From: Saccharomycopsis crataegensis
Lineage: Eukaryota; Ascomycota; Saccharomycetes; Ascoideales; Saccharomycopsidaceae
Assembly: GCF_037102585.1 (NCBI RefSeq)
Contig: NW_027043829.1
Location: forward strand, 3,410,001-3,474,000
Direction of reading: 5' to 3'
Length of the DNA stretch: 64,000 bases
The notes beneath the pieces were generated by a model. The model ran no database searches and had not been told where the DNA came from. It was given only the letters and a program-made list of their open reading frames with translations. Both the position numbers and the translations under genes were made by a program. This document shows positions 42,101 through 50,418 of the stretch, in pieces; positions within the stretch are counted from its first letter, which is position 1, and the number at the start of each line of letters is the position of its first letter.

Positions 42101-42659
42101 TGAAAACTTCTGAGAATAAAGACCTCAACTGATAGTTCACCCTAAATAGTCCCGGACCACAAAGACATTCTATTATTGCTAGTATTACTCTATTGTTTAA
42201 AATTAAAGCAGTGCTTTCTACCCCTTGATTCATCTGGATCTGTTTGCATGCTTCCTGGAAAATAGGTACAAGCCTGGATGCCTCCCAATCCAAAATCATT
42301 TGTGTGAATTGAGTAACCGAGCTGTAATCAAGCTCTCTTGATGACAAAAACTTTTCTCTCAAGCTTGCTCTTCCCTGATGAAACATATAAATACATTTCT
42401 GACAGGAATCTAAGTATGTTCCAATCTTCTGTTTGTACCATGATAAAGCGTCTGATTCAGGAAAAGAGAATAATATTAGCCCATGGATACCAGCATGGTA
42501 ACCCTCAGCATCACAAAACAAATGCCTATCTACTGGGAATCCAGCAATATATTCGAAGCACTTCTGGATTGTTGCTTCTTGTAATTTATCATCCTCTGGT
42601 TTCTCATGAGAAGCATCAATCAGTTTTTTCAACTCTTCCAACTGATTGGCACTGGACAT
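36198..42659 (-). CDS. SEN1: RNA/DNA helicase Sen1, transcription termination
   Basis: Superfamily 1B helicase of the Nrd1-Nab3-Sen1 pathway; it terminates noncoding transcription and resolves R-loops. First ATG at 42659, giving 2153 residues, close to the yeast length (2231). An N-terminal HEAT-like domain covers about 1-900, followed by a Ser/Asp linker and the helicase core (about 1120-1760). Walker A is LIQGPPGTGKTKTI at about 1280, motif II IDEACQC (DEAC variant of DEAQ), motif III VGDPNQLPPTV, motif V TVDGFQGQEKEV and motif VI VGLTRAKTTLWV. The C-terminus is Lys/Asp/Glu repeat-rich, likely nuclear-localising, then an Asn/Tyr/Gly prion-like tail ending KNDYRNWKRK. Confidence 0.96.
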   Translation of the reverse strand: MSSANQLEELKKLIDASHEKPEDDKLQEATIQKCFEYIAGFPVDRHLFCDAEGYHAGIHGLILFSFPESDALSWYKQKIGTYLDSCQKCIYMFHQGRASLREKFLSSRELDYSSVTQFTQMILDWEASRLVPIFQEACKQIQMNQGVESTALILNNRVILAIIECLCGPGLFRVNYQLRSLFSEVFKYLLESKTPFKFSNSGMPAAVIFFLFEGSDLEKDWAINTLSEISATKKIEPKEFNSALEEELEMHLYEIQNPEYYNDDTCIKFWENMVLIINALTKDTVLQKLQGPNNMSHIQKYFTYKLVLLTNILKNHVMSYQKIPLPFILRAFNSLLLKLESSFWSLVKPEMFNNFLATIFGNPYYLKYIIELNNNQSSSGALLNDLLYWVNPLYKSIAVSQQQQAGTTVSDFFLKLSTDKSVGIPQFTRSLLISVACDLLSRCLKLEVPLYDLNFTVDLLVRVESRSLVDKHSDLFISTCFDNNSLCSGDENSNFLKESCINLVSRCLQFDILNFSQNSYNSYKNSNSSLAPFSPTLWEKMTNRNFSSRLFLHQSFLMTKLLSSLKGIPGILVIKGDAKLKDQYSSMLLYLNNLLSMFSEVSPQQLRIVLKDPDALDGLWSSILSPEQEISQSATSILYEAYDSSGRFEGIRSILNENFEYCLKSVTHSLSRTISCGFYEPCPRAVRVLMDVINASNDPITGMLSDRTKFANIKDKSFLKEFWVQCWDFLVFIYKETLKWANSYDSKQLVEFTRDTLDLSHLILNCFTNISTILSLSDLSLRGLVEKDLFQNILDSFRSMLVWLRLSDSALLTLCVDLIIKAVDLAGELNLPFSDDVVELLAKYGCKAKKFNNKLTDEQVSEILTRARGLNEELVEKVTGEAEEYRKSTKPSTDSSNNSTAASTPVPSIASSTNYSRFDSHKPEKELSKLDRIKMDIRQNRATSSSKLLIIHPPSKSGFHSKRGKKDDDESDSDSDLDDGVRELFMKNKKEKAKATLLDKMSQNKSLKLKRPVASAADEQKKKELNMRRRLNVSLDPLYRSVLSWTYNRVSDFPDERGREIYQPVRDNFDNVKDYQKTFEPLLLLECWQSIVQSRQLTQEKPFELLIGTRASVDNFFDVYASIEKSVLYDRKIGESDLLVLGYVRNDGQKVENMTSRVLEETLISCLAKVREIKSANSDYADITLRVMPNNNPMIPIFSPQTLVTGLKVMQMVTIEREYSSLFGLQYYDLFSNIIKAKPTFEENEDKSEVNKMISTFKVNESQAAAIIGSVRNKGFSLIQGPPGTGKTKTILGIVGYILTSNRLSSIITAPQKKNHLEVSKNQKILICAPSNAAVDELVLRLRSKIKDSEGNDFQPKVVRLGRSDAINSAVKDLTLEELVDKELGAKQDDQVLSDGSIRQELNKCLQERDLIRAQLNQEDLPDDKAVQLQLKIREITKKKNELGRALDEQREKVSVSYRNKEIERRNIQFKILSNANIICSTLSGSAHDLVKGMNIICDTVIIDEACQCTELSVIIPLRYGCEKCIMVGDPNQLPPTVLSQTAASYNYEQSLFVRMHKNYPNSVYLLNVQYRMHPDISRFPSDEFYNSKLIDGNKMRELNTRAWHSIYPLSPYRFFDIAGRQEQSSRSKSFFNTTEAVVALELVKKLEKISVKLGINIEGKIGIISPYKEQIGKLKSVFIRHYGKPILNIIDFNTVDGFQGQEKEVIIMSCVRASGGSTVGFLADVRRMNVGLTRAKTTLWVLGHRESLSVNKVWNHLIGDADKRGLVSKASPGFLKGELVDPGKVKSGSIPQSSKFIEDVTKKSPKKAKSKSREKDKTKSKDKEKSKDKVKNKDKDKTKNKGKDKESSKSEEKKKKKKEKDKDKTVGDDNNAHFGNDAKNEENALVDNKIHSDIGTAIDDKIGGSSDSLKRKPSSLLKPAGHKVQKSSLFIKKNSNKSGFTGSPTINTASDKRTNKIPPPKRSGAITNPAATESQTHPPASFLLNLPTAPKNREYTGSNSNSFRNAESNSSNQKYGNNRFPTKPGFKNNDHSSGFKNSDYNQNPKHGSPGYFGSGYPNQAANRNSSYQGGPPDLSRNNASNYNSYQYGNYNSYGNYNNYDNSYNNYNYNNNPQYNRNDSHNTQTNYNNNSKPFNNSQYKNNTKNDYRNWKRK

Positions 42660-43434
42660 GGCCTTCAATCTGTCTAAAAACCTCTAGTAATAATATAATG
42701 AAAAATGAAAGTTCAAGAAAGCAAAAAAGTGAATCAAAAAAAGAAGTGAAAATTTATCAAATCGCTCATAAATATAGAGGGTTTATATTTTATAACGGCC
42801 GATGTCAAACTAAAGAAAAAAAGTACCAATTTTTTTTTCAAAAAAAGGAAAACCCAGAAATATTTATCCGCACTCACGCGTTTCGTGTCGGTGCTTGCCA
42901 CTTGACATCAGCTTTCACTTCATAGCCAGTCAAAAGAATAAGAATCTACCAAATGTAAAACGCCATTTTACAAGCTTCGATGCGATATTCTCTCATATAA
43001 TATAAAGACTAGAGATATAGGAATTTCTTGGGTAGGGGAACTTTAAAATAAACAAAAAAAAAAACGTTAAAAGAATAACAAAAATATTCGTGAGCAGCAT
43101 GAGAGTAGCAAATCAAGTAACATAAAAATACAAACGCCAAATTGAAAACAGGAAAGTAAACAAACTGAAAGAGCAACATATTGGAAAATAGAATTGAAGA
43201 ATGAATACAGGAAAATTAATAAAAATGGAGACAGAAAAAAGAAAAAAAAAGAAATGCTACCCAAAAACATAGGAACGGCAAATACATCAACAAAAATAGA
43301 AAAAATATTAGAGGTATTGAGGGCAAGGGCCAACTTCTGAAATGAAACGAAATGAAAAGAGAAGAGAAGAAAAGAAAAGAAAAGAAAAGAAAAGAACAGA
43401 GAAAACACGAAATAGAATGAAAATGGTAAATGAC
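42660..43434. other. SEN1 promoter and kinase 3' flank
   Basis: 775 bp. A purine-rich AAAAG pentanucleotide run lies at about 43363-43396 near the kinase stop. The left half carries the SEN1 promoter. No gene; the 113-codon minus frame (43067-43408) is Phe/Leu/Ser low complexity from the purine tract. Confidence 0.5.
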
Positions 43435-46400
43435 CTAGTCTGATTTTGCTAATGTTTCAACAATTCCATCAAGGTCCCATCTCGAAGTAATGTCCTTGAT
43501 TAAACATCCTTTGATAATATCAATGATAGCTGGCGCGCTTCCTCCTGCAACCTGTAAACATTGCGTGTCATATTTACCTCTGGCAATCATGGCACGCAAT
43601 CTAGGCTCAAAATTGTGCTGGAATGGTAATTTACCAACTACCATGGTATATAGCAATACACCGAGTGCCCAAATATCTGCCATGGGACCTAATGGAGGTG
43701 GATTTGGTAGCAAAATTTCTGGTGACGCATATGGTAATGAGCCAATATGGGTATGCGGCAAAGGAGTTTTATCATTGCTAGGTTGCTCGTTTTGAATATA
43801 ATTGAAACTGATTGGTGATAAATTCAATGTTGTGGAGGTAGGTGCAGGACCATAAGATTTCGGGAACGACGAGATACCAGCCGGTGTATCATCATGGGTC
43901 ACCTTCTTGTTGAAGAGGATTGCATGCATTTTGTTGTAAGACACTGACAAGTTCTCCGATGATGACGATCTTGGAATTTGTGGACGTGAAGAAACATCTA
44001 TATCGATGTAATTGCCTGATAAGGTATTCAACCGTGTCAAAGATGATCTTGCTGAAGAAATAGAATTTTTTCTGGACCTTTCTGGATTAATGTAGAAGCA
44101 ACTCATTCCAAAATCACAAATCAAAATATGGTTCTCAATTTTGTTTGATACTGGGTTAACAATCTCATCAATTAAACAATTTTCTAGTTTCAAATCTCCA
44201 TGCACAATACCATTATAATGCATATAACTCAAGCCATCCAATATCTCCCAAATAAATTTCTTGATCAATACTAACCTTTTCGAAATAGCGATGGGTGAGT
44301 TAGGATCATTATAATACCCCCAATTGGACACAATGTCAAATAATGTTCCGCCGTAAATTCTTGGAGTGATACAAAAGATTGCATAACTCGTTTCCTTGAT
44401 GAACAATAATGGCAATAATCTTTTATGATTCAACAATTTCCAGATCTTTATCTCCTTTTTAAAGCATTTCCTAACGATTTCGTTCTTGGTCTTGACAATC
44501 TTAATGGCCCTTACAAGTCTTTGAGGGGTGCCTATAGAATGCAGTATTACATTATTGTCATTTTCGGCCAAACTATAACATTCTCTAACAATACCCCAAG
44601 AGCCATATCCAATGATTTTACCCAATTCGTGGTTCATAACGATTGATCCTCTATCATCGATATTGTGTTTTTTTCCGGTATTCTTACCAACTCTCGATAA
44701 AAATTTTGCGGCAGCGGTTGTTGGCTTAGTAGGTTGTGCCTTTTTTGATGAGTCTGCCTGGTCAGATTTCTTCTCAAACTTTTTCTTAATCAATTGTAGT
44801 AGTAATTTGGAATCAATCTTATTGTTCTTGTCATTTGGAGGCAAAATGTTCAAAAGAATCTTTCGTCTTTCAGAAAAACGCAATTCAAGGAAATCGTCAG
44901 GTAGTTTATCGATCAACTTCTCATAATCAACTTTCTTAGCTTCTTCAGGTTTCTTTTGCTCAATAATTGGTGAAGCAAGACTAGCAGAATCTTTGGAATC
45001 AACTTCGGCCTCAGGGACCTCTTTAATTTGGGATGATAAAGACAGGGGCTCGTTTTTTTTTTCAAGATCGTGTCGCTCGATAGTTTGACTGAAATCTTTT
45101 TCAGTATTTAGTTGGCGAGCCCTGGCTATATCATTTATAGCTATAGGCGAGGACATAACTGATGAAGCTTCGGAAGTGCTACTGTTTTCGATAACTGTAC
45201 CAAATTCAAATTTCACACTATTCCTTGGGGCTGAAGGGCTTTTCGTTCCAGAAATAGGCTTCGGGACGGACAGTATACCAGCATAACCATTTGATCTCAA
45301 GATGGCATTATTAGATAGAGTTCTCGGAGAATCTAAAATAATTGTATCTAGTCCAAACCTAGATCTTGTAGGAGTGTTGATGTTAGACGAGTCAGTACTG
45401 TTAGGAGTTTTAGGAGAGCTTTTCTCATTCAAACCATCAAGCACCGGTGACTTCTTCTGGTTTTCCTTTGAGGTCTCGACAGTCTCTCCATTCTTAGCCT
45501 TGTTCTTCCTATCAAGGATAAAGTTTGGGATCTCATTGAATTTTTTATGGCCACCATACAAATTATTATAATCATAATCATTAAAGTTTAAGATATTTTT
45601 TTTGTAGTTTTTTAAATTTTGATTCACATGTCGTTTATATGACTGAGTGAAGCGCTCATCATTTTTCTTGGAGACTAAAGATTTATTTTCAGTTGAGGAA
45701 ACATTGTCTTTAGATTCAACGATTTCTTTATACGTATAATCGTGAGGTGCTTCTGTCAATGTGGGATCATCATCGTGATTTGGCACATCCAATGTCAACT
45801 CATCTTGATTATCAAAACTTCTAACGCTTTTTATACTTTCAATGGTCTCCAAAACTATTTGAGGTTTGTTGTCATGTGCATAACTTCCAATTAATTGCAA
45901 TTTGTAATATCTTCTGTAATCATTATCATTGTCAAACCACTGACCAATGCTTGTCTTGAAATCCAAACCAGGGATATATTCATCTTCACAGCCAAGTAAA
46001 CTTTCATAGTTGCGATAAATCTCAACATTTGGGTGAAGACGCAACCCACTGGAGTAATTTACCTTATTAGAAGCACCAGGATTCAAAAGTTCAAGGTGTG
46101 ATGTGGATATCTGATGGGTCTTAGCCAAACCAAAATCTCTGTTATAATTAGCCTTATTACGCGCATCAAACACAGGCTTGTAGTTGGCATCTGGGACAAT
46201 TGTACCGCCATGAAGAGTAATATTGAAAGGAATCTGCATTGCACTATCATTATTTGAATTATCTCTGCTCATATATGGTGTTTGCAAATTAGAATTGGAC
46301 TCAATATCAAGACCACGATAAATCTCTTTATCCTTATTTTGCTTATTCAGGTTGACTCTTGTGCTACTATTGTTTCTTGTAGAATGGATGGAATCATCCT

Positions 46401-47595
46401 GCAACTTTTCATGATTCTTATGCAAACTGAAAAATGGTCTGTGCTTACCATCATCATATAAACGTTCTCCGGTAATTACTGAAAAATTTGCGGTTTCTGA
46501 TTCGGAATATGTACGTGGTCTTAATCGAGATTTACCTTTCTTACTACCAGCTTTCCTATCTCCAGTTTCCTCTACCTCATCGAAATCACTTTCTTCTATT
46601 GCCTCTTCATTATCAGCAACTTTCTCAGTTTTCCTATTCTCTTCATGATATTTTAAATTATTTTGTGTTCTGACTCGTAGGATCATGCTATCTCTCTTGG
46701 TTGTGCTTTCGGCATCATCAAACATTTCATGATTATCATATAAGTGATTGTAATTATTATTGGGAAGTGTCAATGTTTTATCATTATTGATATAATAGTT
46801 TCCATCAATCTTTTCTAACAACTCAAATGGAAGAATCTCTGCGGGAAAGTCTCTTTCTAATAATGTTGAGCATTGAGCAGTGCTGATGTCACCGAATGAC
46901 CGGCTAAGGCTTTGGTTAGCCTCCTCCTTTTCCTCATATGTCTTTTCTTCTTGAGGAATAGCTTTAATTTGAGTCTTGGTGTCGCCTGCAGTTCTGTTAT
47001 CATCATGGTCCAATGATCTATCTTCATTTCTGAAAGTGTTAACCTTAGCTGTGTGAATAAACGATTCACTGAAAGAGTTTGGTTGGGTACGATAATTACC
47101 AGGGTCATCATTCAGGCTCAAACCATTTATATGGGTTGCAAGTAAACCACTGTTATCAGCAAGGGAAGAAGGTTCCGCAGGTCTAGTCCCAAACAATCGC
47201 AGTATATCCTTATTCACCAAAGTAATAGGTGTGTCCACTGTTAAGTTTCCAGAACTCAGAGTTGGATTCTTGTTAAAGTTGAAAGGAGAAGAGACCGTCA
47301 AATTGTTGTCGACAGGCGAATTGATGAAATTGTTGGAGAAATTGTAACCGTTATTCAAACCTGTTATCAAATTGGGGGCCATTTTTTTTGGTTGCACTTT
47401 TGTTTCTGATATGTATAAACCATTATCACTATTGTTGTTATCATTTTGGGCTTCTGGGTCTTTCTGAAAAGGTAAGGGGCCTTGAGTTAATTCATTGTCA
47501 TTGATTAAAGTATTCTTTGGAATCGGGTTGAAAGAGGAATTAGAAAACCGCCTCGAGTTCCGATTATGTCCATCGTTATTATTTTTGAAGGACAT
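43435..47595 (-). CDS. large Ser/Thr protein kinase, Nnk1-like
   Basis: A 1386-residue protein: about 990 residues of Ser/Asn/Asp-rich disordered region, then a C-terminal kinase domain. Motifs: glycine loop GYGSWGIV, catalytic Lys in VRAIKIVK, catalytic loop HGDLKLEN (Gly in place of the HRD Arg, a non-RD kinase), ICDFGMSCF, APE-like LPYASPEI, and DIWALGVLLYTMVVGKLPFQ. About 100 Ser/Pro-rich residues are inserted between DFG and the APE motif. Domain order, the HGD loop, the split activation segment and the FEPRLRAMI segment recall yeast Nnk1 (YKL171W, nitrogen signalling). I am moderately sure of the subfamily and fully sure it is a kinase. Confidence 0.8.
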   Translation of the reverse strand: MSFKNNNDGHNRNSRRFSNSSFNPIPKNTLINDNELTQGPLPFQKDPEAQNDNNNSDNGLYISETKVQPKKMAPNLITGLNNGYNFSNNFINSPVDNNLTVSSPFNFNKNPTLSSGNLTVDTPITLVNKDILRLFGTRPAEPSSLADNSGLLATHINGLSLNDDPGNYRTQPNSFSESFIHTAKVNTFRNEDRSLDHDDNRTAGDTKTQIKAIPQEEKTYEEKEEANQSLSRSFGDISTAQCSTLLERDFPAEILPFELLEKIDGNYYINNDKTLTLPNNNYNHLYDNHEMFDDAESTTKRDSMILRVRTQNNLKYHEENRKTEKVADNEEAIEESDFDEVEETGDRKAGSKKGKSRLRPRTYSESETANFSVITGERLYDDGKHRPFFSLHKNHEKLQDDSIHSTRNNSSTRVNLNKQNKDKEIYRGLDIESNSNLQTPYMSRDNSNNDSAMQIPFNITLHGGTIVPDANYKPVFDARNKANYNRDFGLAKTHQISTSHLELLNPGASNKVNYSSGLRLHPNVEIYRNYESLLGCEDEYIPGLDFKTSIGQWFDNDNDYRRYYKLQLIGSYAHDNKPQIVLETIESIKSVRSFDNQDELTLDVPNHDDDPTLTEAPHDYTYKEIVESKDNVSSTENKSLVSKKNDERFTQSYKRHVNQNLKNYKKNILNFNDYDYNNLYGGHKKFNEIPNFILDRKNKAKNGETVETSKENQKKSPVLDGLNEKSSPKTPNSTDSSNINTPTRSRFGLDTIILDSPRTLSNNAILRSNGYAGILSVPKPISGTKSPSAPRNSVKFEFGTVIENSSTSEASSVMSSPIAINDIARARQLNTEKDFSQTIERHDLEKKNEPLSLSSQIKEVPEAEVDSKDSASLASPIIEQKKPEEAKKVDYEKLIDKLPDDFLELRFSERRKILLNILPPNDKNNKIDSKLLLQLIKKKFEKKSDQADSSKKAQPTKPTTAAAKFLSRVGKNTGKKHNIDDRGSIVMNHELGKIIGYGSWGIVRECYSLAENDNNVILHSIGTPQRLVRAIKIVKTKNEIVRKCFKKEIKIWKLLNHKRLLPLLFIKETSYAIFCITPRIYGGTLFDIVSNWGYYNDPNSPIAISKRLVLIKKFIWEILDGLSYMHYNGIVHGDLKLENCLIDEIVNPVSNKIENHILICDFGMSCFYINPERSRKNSISSARSSLTRLNTLSGNYIDIDVSSRPQIPRSSSSENLSVSYNKMHAILFNKKVTHDDTPAGISSFPKSYGPAPTSTTLNLSPISFNYIQNEQPSNDKTPLPHTHIGSLPYASPEILLPNPPPLGPMADIWALGVLLYTMVVGKLPFQHNFEPRLRAMIARGKYDTQCLQVAGGSAPAIIDIIKGCLIKDITSRWDLDGIVETLAKSD

Positions 47596-47933
47596 TTCTC
47601 GGGAAAAACATCAACTGAAAGCTATTTATAGGCAAGTGTACCAGGGAAAGGCTGATCAATCCTCAAGCACTAGAACGTCTTCTCAGTGTTTATATAATAT
47701 ACGGCAGGCGTCTCGAAGGTGTGGATCAACGGCAGCCTGTGACTATGAAATGAAATTTTTAATGCAGCTAAATACTGTTAGCAAGCCAAGGGTAATTCCT
47801 GGCTATTGGATTCCGCCTAGTTTGTGTCTGTTTGGTTACCTTAGATTGTATCTATAAGCGAGCTCTTTACTTCTAATTAACCACTGTATCGCCAGTGATT
47901 TTTTTTTCTTTCTTTAAATTAGTGCGTGCTGCG

Positions 47934-47941
47934 TTACGTAA
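47934..47941. promoter_or_regulatory. TTACGTAA bZIP (Yap-type) site
   Basis: Perfect 8-bp palindrome TTACGTAA, a known binding sequence of Yap/AP-1-like bZIP factors, 126 bp before the PRE2 ATG. Yap1 is known to induce RPN4 and some proteasome genes on oxidative stress; a direct role here is inference. Confidence 0.4.
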
Positions 47942-47975
47942 TCGCTTACCAGAGGGGAAATCGCTTCTGTGCAAA

Positions 47976-47983
47976 TCGCCACC
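47976..47983 (-). promoter_or_regulatory. PACE-like Rpn4 element (GGTGGCGA)
   Basis: TCGCCACC on the plus strand reads GGTGGCGA, the variant of the proteasome-associated control element GGTGGCAAA known from yeast MAG1/DDI1. It lies 84 bp before the PRE2 start, where PACE elements usually sit. Confidence 0.6.
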
Positions 47984-48010
47984 AACAAAAATAATCTTTG
48001 AAATTGTTAA

Positions 48011-48070
48011 ATGGGGAGGCAAACACCGCTGAAGGATCTATATTCATCATCATTTACCAGGAAAAAATGA
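48011..48070 (+). promoter_or_regulatory. uORF overlapping the PRE2 start
   Basis: A 19-codon upstream frame ([19 protein letters not shown]) ends with TGA at 48068-48070, overlapping the PRE2 ATG at 48067-48069 as ATGA. If the mRNA starts upstream of 48011, PRE2 would need leaky scanning or stop-start reinitiation. Confidence 0.5.
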
Positions 48071-48894
48071 ATTCAATTGCGGACAGTTTTTACAGTAACA
48101 AAGCAGAAGAGTCAATAGATAATGAGTTTATTTCCAAAAAACTCTCTTTGACTCCTTCGCTCGCCATGCCTCCAATATCCAAGCCAACAGCGTTCTTGAG
48201 AGCACATACCGACGATAATACCAACCCAGATTGTAAAATCAAAATTGCCCATGGTACCACCACTTTGGCTTTTAGATTCAAGGAGGGTATTGTTGTTGCC
48301 GTCGATTCCAGAGCCACTGCTGGTAACTGGGTCGCCTCCCAGACAGTGAAGAAGGTAATTGAGATCAACCCATTTTTGTTAGGTACTTTGGCTGGTGGTG
48401 CTGCCGACTGTCAATACTGGGAAACATGGTTGGGTACTCAATGTAGACTCCATGAATTGAGAAATAAGGAGAGAATTTCTGTGGCTGCTGCATCCAAGAT
48501 TTTGGCCAATTTGGTATACAATTATAAAGGTATGGGTCTTTCTATGGGTACAATGGTTTGTGGTTATACAAAGAAGGAGGGTCCAACCATCTATTACGTG
48601 GATTCTGATGGTACTAGATTGAAGGGTGATATCTTTTGTGTCGGCTCTGGTCAAACATTTGCCTATGGTGTGTTGGACTCTAACTGGCATTGGGACTTGA
48701 CACTTGAAGAAGCCTTGGAATTGGGTAAGAGAAGTATTTTGGCCGCCACCCATAGAGATGCGTACTCTGGTGGTTCGATCAACTTGTACCATGTCACTGA
48801 ACAAGGGTGGAAATACTATGGTAATCATGATGTTGGTACATTGTTTTGGGAAACCAAAGCTAAAGAAGGCTCTTTCAATAATATTGTTTCCTGA
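48067..48894 (+). CDS. PRE2: 20S proteasome subunit beta-5, chymotrypsin-like
   Basis: Catalytic beta5 subunit of the 20S proteasome. The N-terminus MNSIADSF matches yeast Pre2 (MQAIADSF), which fixes the start; the frame opens further upstream only by near-cognate codons. The 275-residue precursor has a propeptide ending AHG, cut before Thr64 (mature Thr1). Asp17 (Asp80) and Lys33 (Lys96) of the active site are in place, as is [20 protein letters not shown]. It should be active and self-processing. Codon use is moderately biased to TTG/GGT. Upstream PACE-like and bZIP motifs fit Rpn4-type coordination. Confidence 0.97.
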   Translation: MNSIADSFYSNKAEESIDNEFISKKLSLTPSLAMPPISKPTAFLRAHTDDNTNPDCKIKIAHGTTTLAFRFKEGIVVAVDSRATAGNWVASQTVKKVIEINPFLLGTLAGGAADCQYWETWLGTQCRLHELRNKERISVAAASKILANLVYNYKGMGLSMGTMVCGYTKKEGPTIYYVDSDGTRLKGDIFCVGSGQTFAYGVLDSNWHWDLTLEEALELGKRSILAATHRDAYSGGSINLYHVTEQGWKYYGNHDVGTLFWETKAKEGSFNNIVS

Positions 48895-49061
48895 TGTTTT
48901 TCTTCTTCTAAATCAATTGTATGTGTTTTCTACCTGTGTTGATCGTATAACTATAAAATTTTTCTTTTCCTGTGTGACCCGTTTATATTAATGAATTATT
49001 TTTTTTATTATAATTGTGTTTACAGTAAGCCGTGACGTAAATCGTAATATTAACAAATAGT

Positions 49062-49070
49062 GAAAATAAT

Positions 49071-49106
<36 letters not shown>
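49062..49106. repeat. ATA/TAA trinucleotide microsatellite
   Basis: A run of about 12-14 ATA units with few interruptions in the convergent spacer between PRE2 and ATP12. It ends a few bases before the ATP12 stop, so it is in or next to both 3' UTRs. Confidence 0.75.
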
Positions 49107-49108
<2 letters not shown>

Positions 49109-49111
49109 GTT

Positions 49112-50077
49112 CTATGTAGATCCATGAGCTAACAACACGGCAGAAGTCAAGTTTCTTTTAATGTCTTCCTTGTCAACATCATGGGTATCTTCAACTTCTC
49201 CCCATCTTTCAGTCTGGTAAATAGTTTCCAAATTTGAAGCTCTGATAATGTTATCTAACTCCAATCTCATTTGTCCATCAGCTTCACGCAGCAACATTAC
49301 GGTATACATACCACAGATAAATGATTTGCTGCTCATAACAGCTTTTTCAAAAGCAACGAATGAATAAACATCTAATGAGTCCATAAATTTCTGGGCGGCA
49401 ATTTTTGTAGCTTCGGATTGTTTGTTGCTTCTAATCCCGTGAACCTCGCAATCAAGGAAAGAAAGTTTTATCTCTTCTTTTTCCGGGTGCAAGCTGGTCA
49501 ACAACTCTTCGACTTCAGACATGAGTGGCTTATATAATTTGTCTTGTTCGGCTCTTAACGCCCCTTCGAATTCATCGGCTGGGGAAAAGATCAACAAAGT
49601 ATCAGTATCCAAGTATCTCAACAATTCTTCACTGATATGTTGTCTGTTTCCAATTTTGGCTTTTCCTTCTGCATCAGCATTATTAGCCAATTTCAAATCA
49701 ATCGCACGAGCAGTGATGGAAGTCAAAGGTACTTGATGGGGTTTGATGGACAAGTTTGGCAAGTTTCTCCATTCCAAGGCAATCAATTCAGCTAAAATTG
49801 GTTTTGATTTTGGCAAGATAATCTCGTTACCTAAAGGGGTTCTCAAGCATTTCCCATCCATCTTCACCGAGATTTCAGCACCATCATTTTCAACAGTAAT
49901 TTTCTCCCAGAATTTTTGGAGAGTTTTCTCTAATCTATTAGTCTCGGTCTTCAAATTGGTTTCAACAGTGACCCCTTTGGTGGCAACTGCGAATGAGCGA
50001 CCAAGAGGAGGAGCATAAGTCCTCTGTGAGATCACTCTGGCAAGATTCCTTTTCTGAAAGCCGATAACTCTAAGCAT
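49112..50077 (-). CDS. ATP12: mitochondrial F1-ATPase assembly chaperone Atp12
   Basis: Atp12 binds free F1 alpha subunits in the mitochondrial matrix and hands them to the F1 hexamer. From the ATG at 50077 it is 321 residues: a presequence (MLRVIGFQKRNLARVISQR), then the Atp12 domain with VKMDGKCLRTPLGN, LIALEWRNLPNLSIKPHQVP, TSITARAIDL and FSPADEFEGALRAEQDKLYKP. A further in-frame ATG at 50125 would add 16 residues (MYDEECLLLIIARTQI) with acidic residues that would weaken the presequence; a dual-form transcript is possible but unproven. The C-terminus overlaps no neighbour. Single-copy and well conserved in yeasts. Confidence 0.93.
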   Translation of the reverse strand: MLRVIGFQKRNLARVISQRTYAPPLGRSFAVATKGVTVETNLKTETNRLEKTLQKFWEKITVENDGAEISVKMDGKCLRTPLGNEIILPKSKPILAELIALEWRNLPNLSIKPHQVPLTSITARAIDLKLANNADAEGKAKIGNRQHISEELLRYLDTDTLLIFSPADEFEGALRAEQDKLYKPLMSEVEELLTSLHPEKEEIKLSFLDCEVHGIRSNKQSEATKIAAQKFMDSLDVYSFVAFEKAVMSSKSFICGMYTVMLLREADGQMRLELDNIIRASNLETIYQTERWGEVEDTHDVDKEDIKRNLTSAVLLAHGST

Positions 50078-50418
50078 GATCTGTGTGCGTGCGATAATTA
50101 GTAACAAACACTCTTCGTCATACATTGTTACAGTTTTCCAAATTGAATGGGAAAAAAAAAATGCAAACCGTACTACATGGTGCGGTTAGACTGCAGGAAA
50201 AGGCCAACATTGTTGTGCTATATGCTTTCACTACATACAAAACGACAATTTACTGATGGTTATCCGACATGAATGAGCAAAATAATTCAAGCAGATCATC
50301 TATTACCGTATAAAGCGAAGAACCAAGACACAAATACAAATGGGAAACAAACAAATATATTATAGAAATAAAAGGGAAAAGAAAAACGAAAAACAAAAGA
50401 TACACCTTAAACACATAG
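50078..50418. other. spacer between ATP12 and TMA16
   Basis: 341 bp holding the ATP12 promoter and TMA16 3' flank, with A-rich DNA at 50330-50400. Nothing further recognised. Confidence 0.5.

Larger units (their letters stand above)
47596..48066. other. divergent promoter, kinase gene / PRE2
   Basis: 471 bp between two divergent ATGs, holding TTACGTAA, a PACE-like TCGCCACC and a 19-codon uORF before PRE2 (each listed). The rest is unremarkable. Confidence 0.55.
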
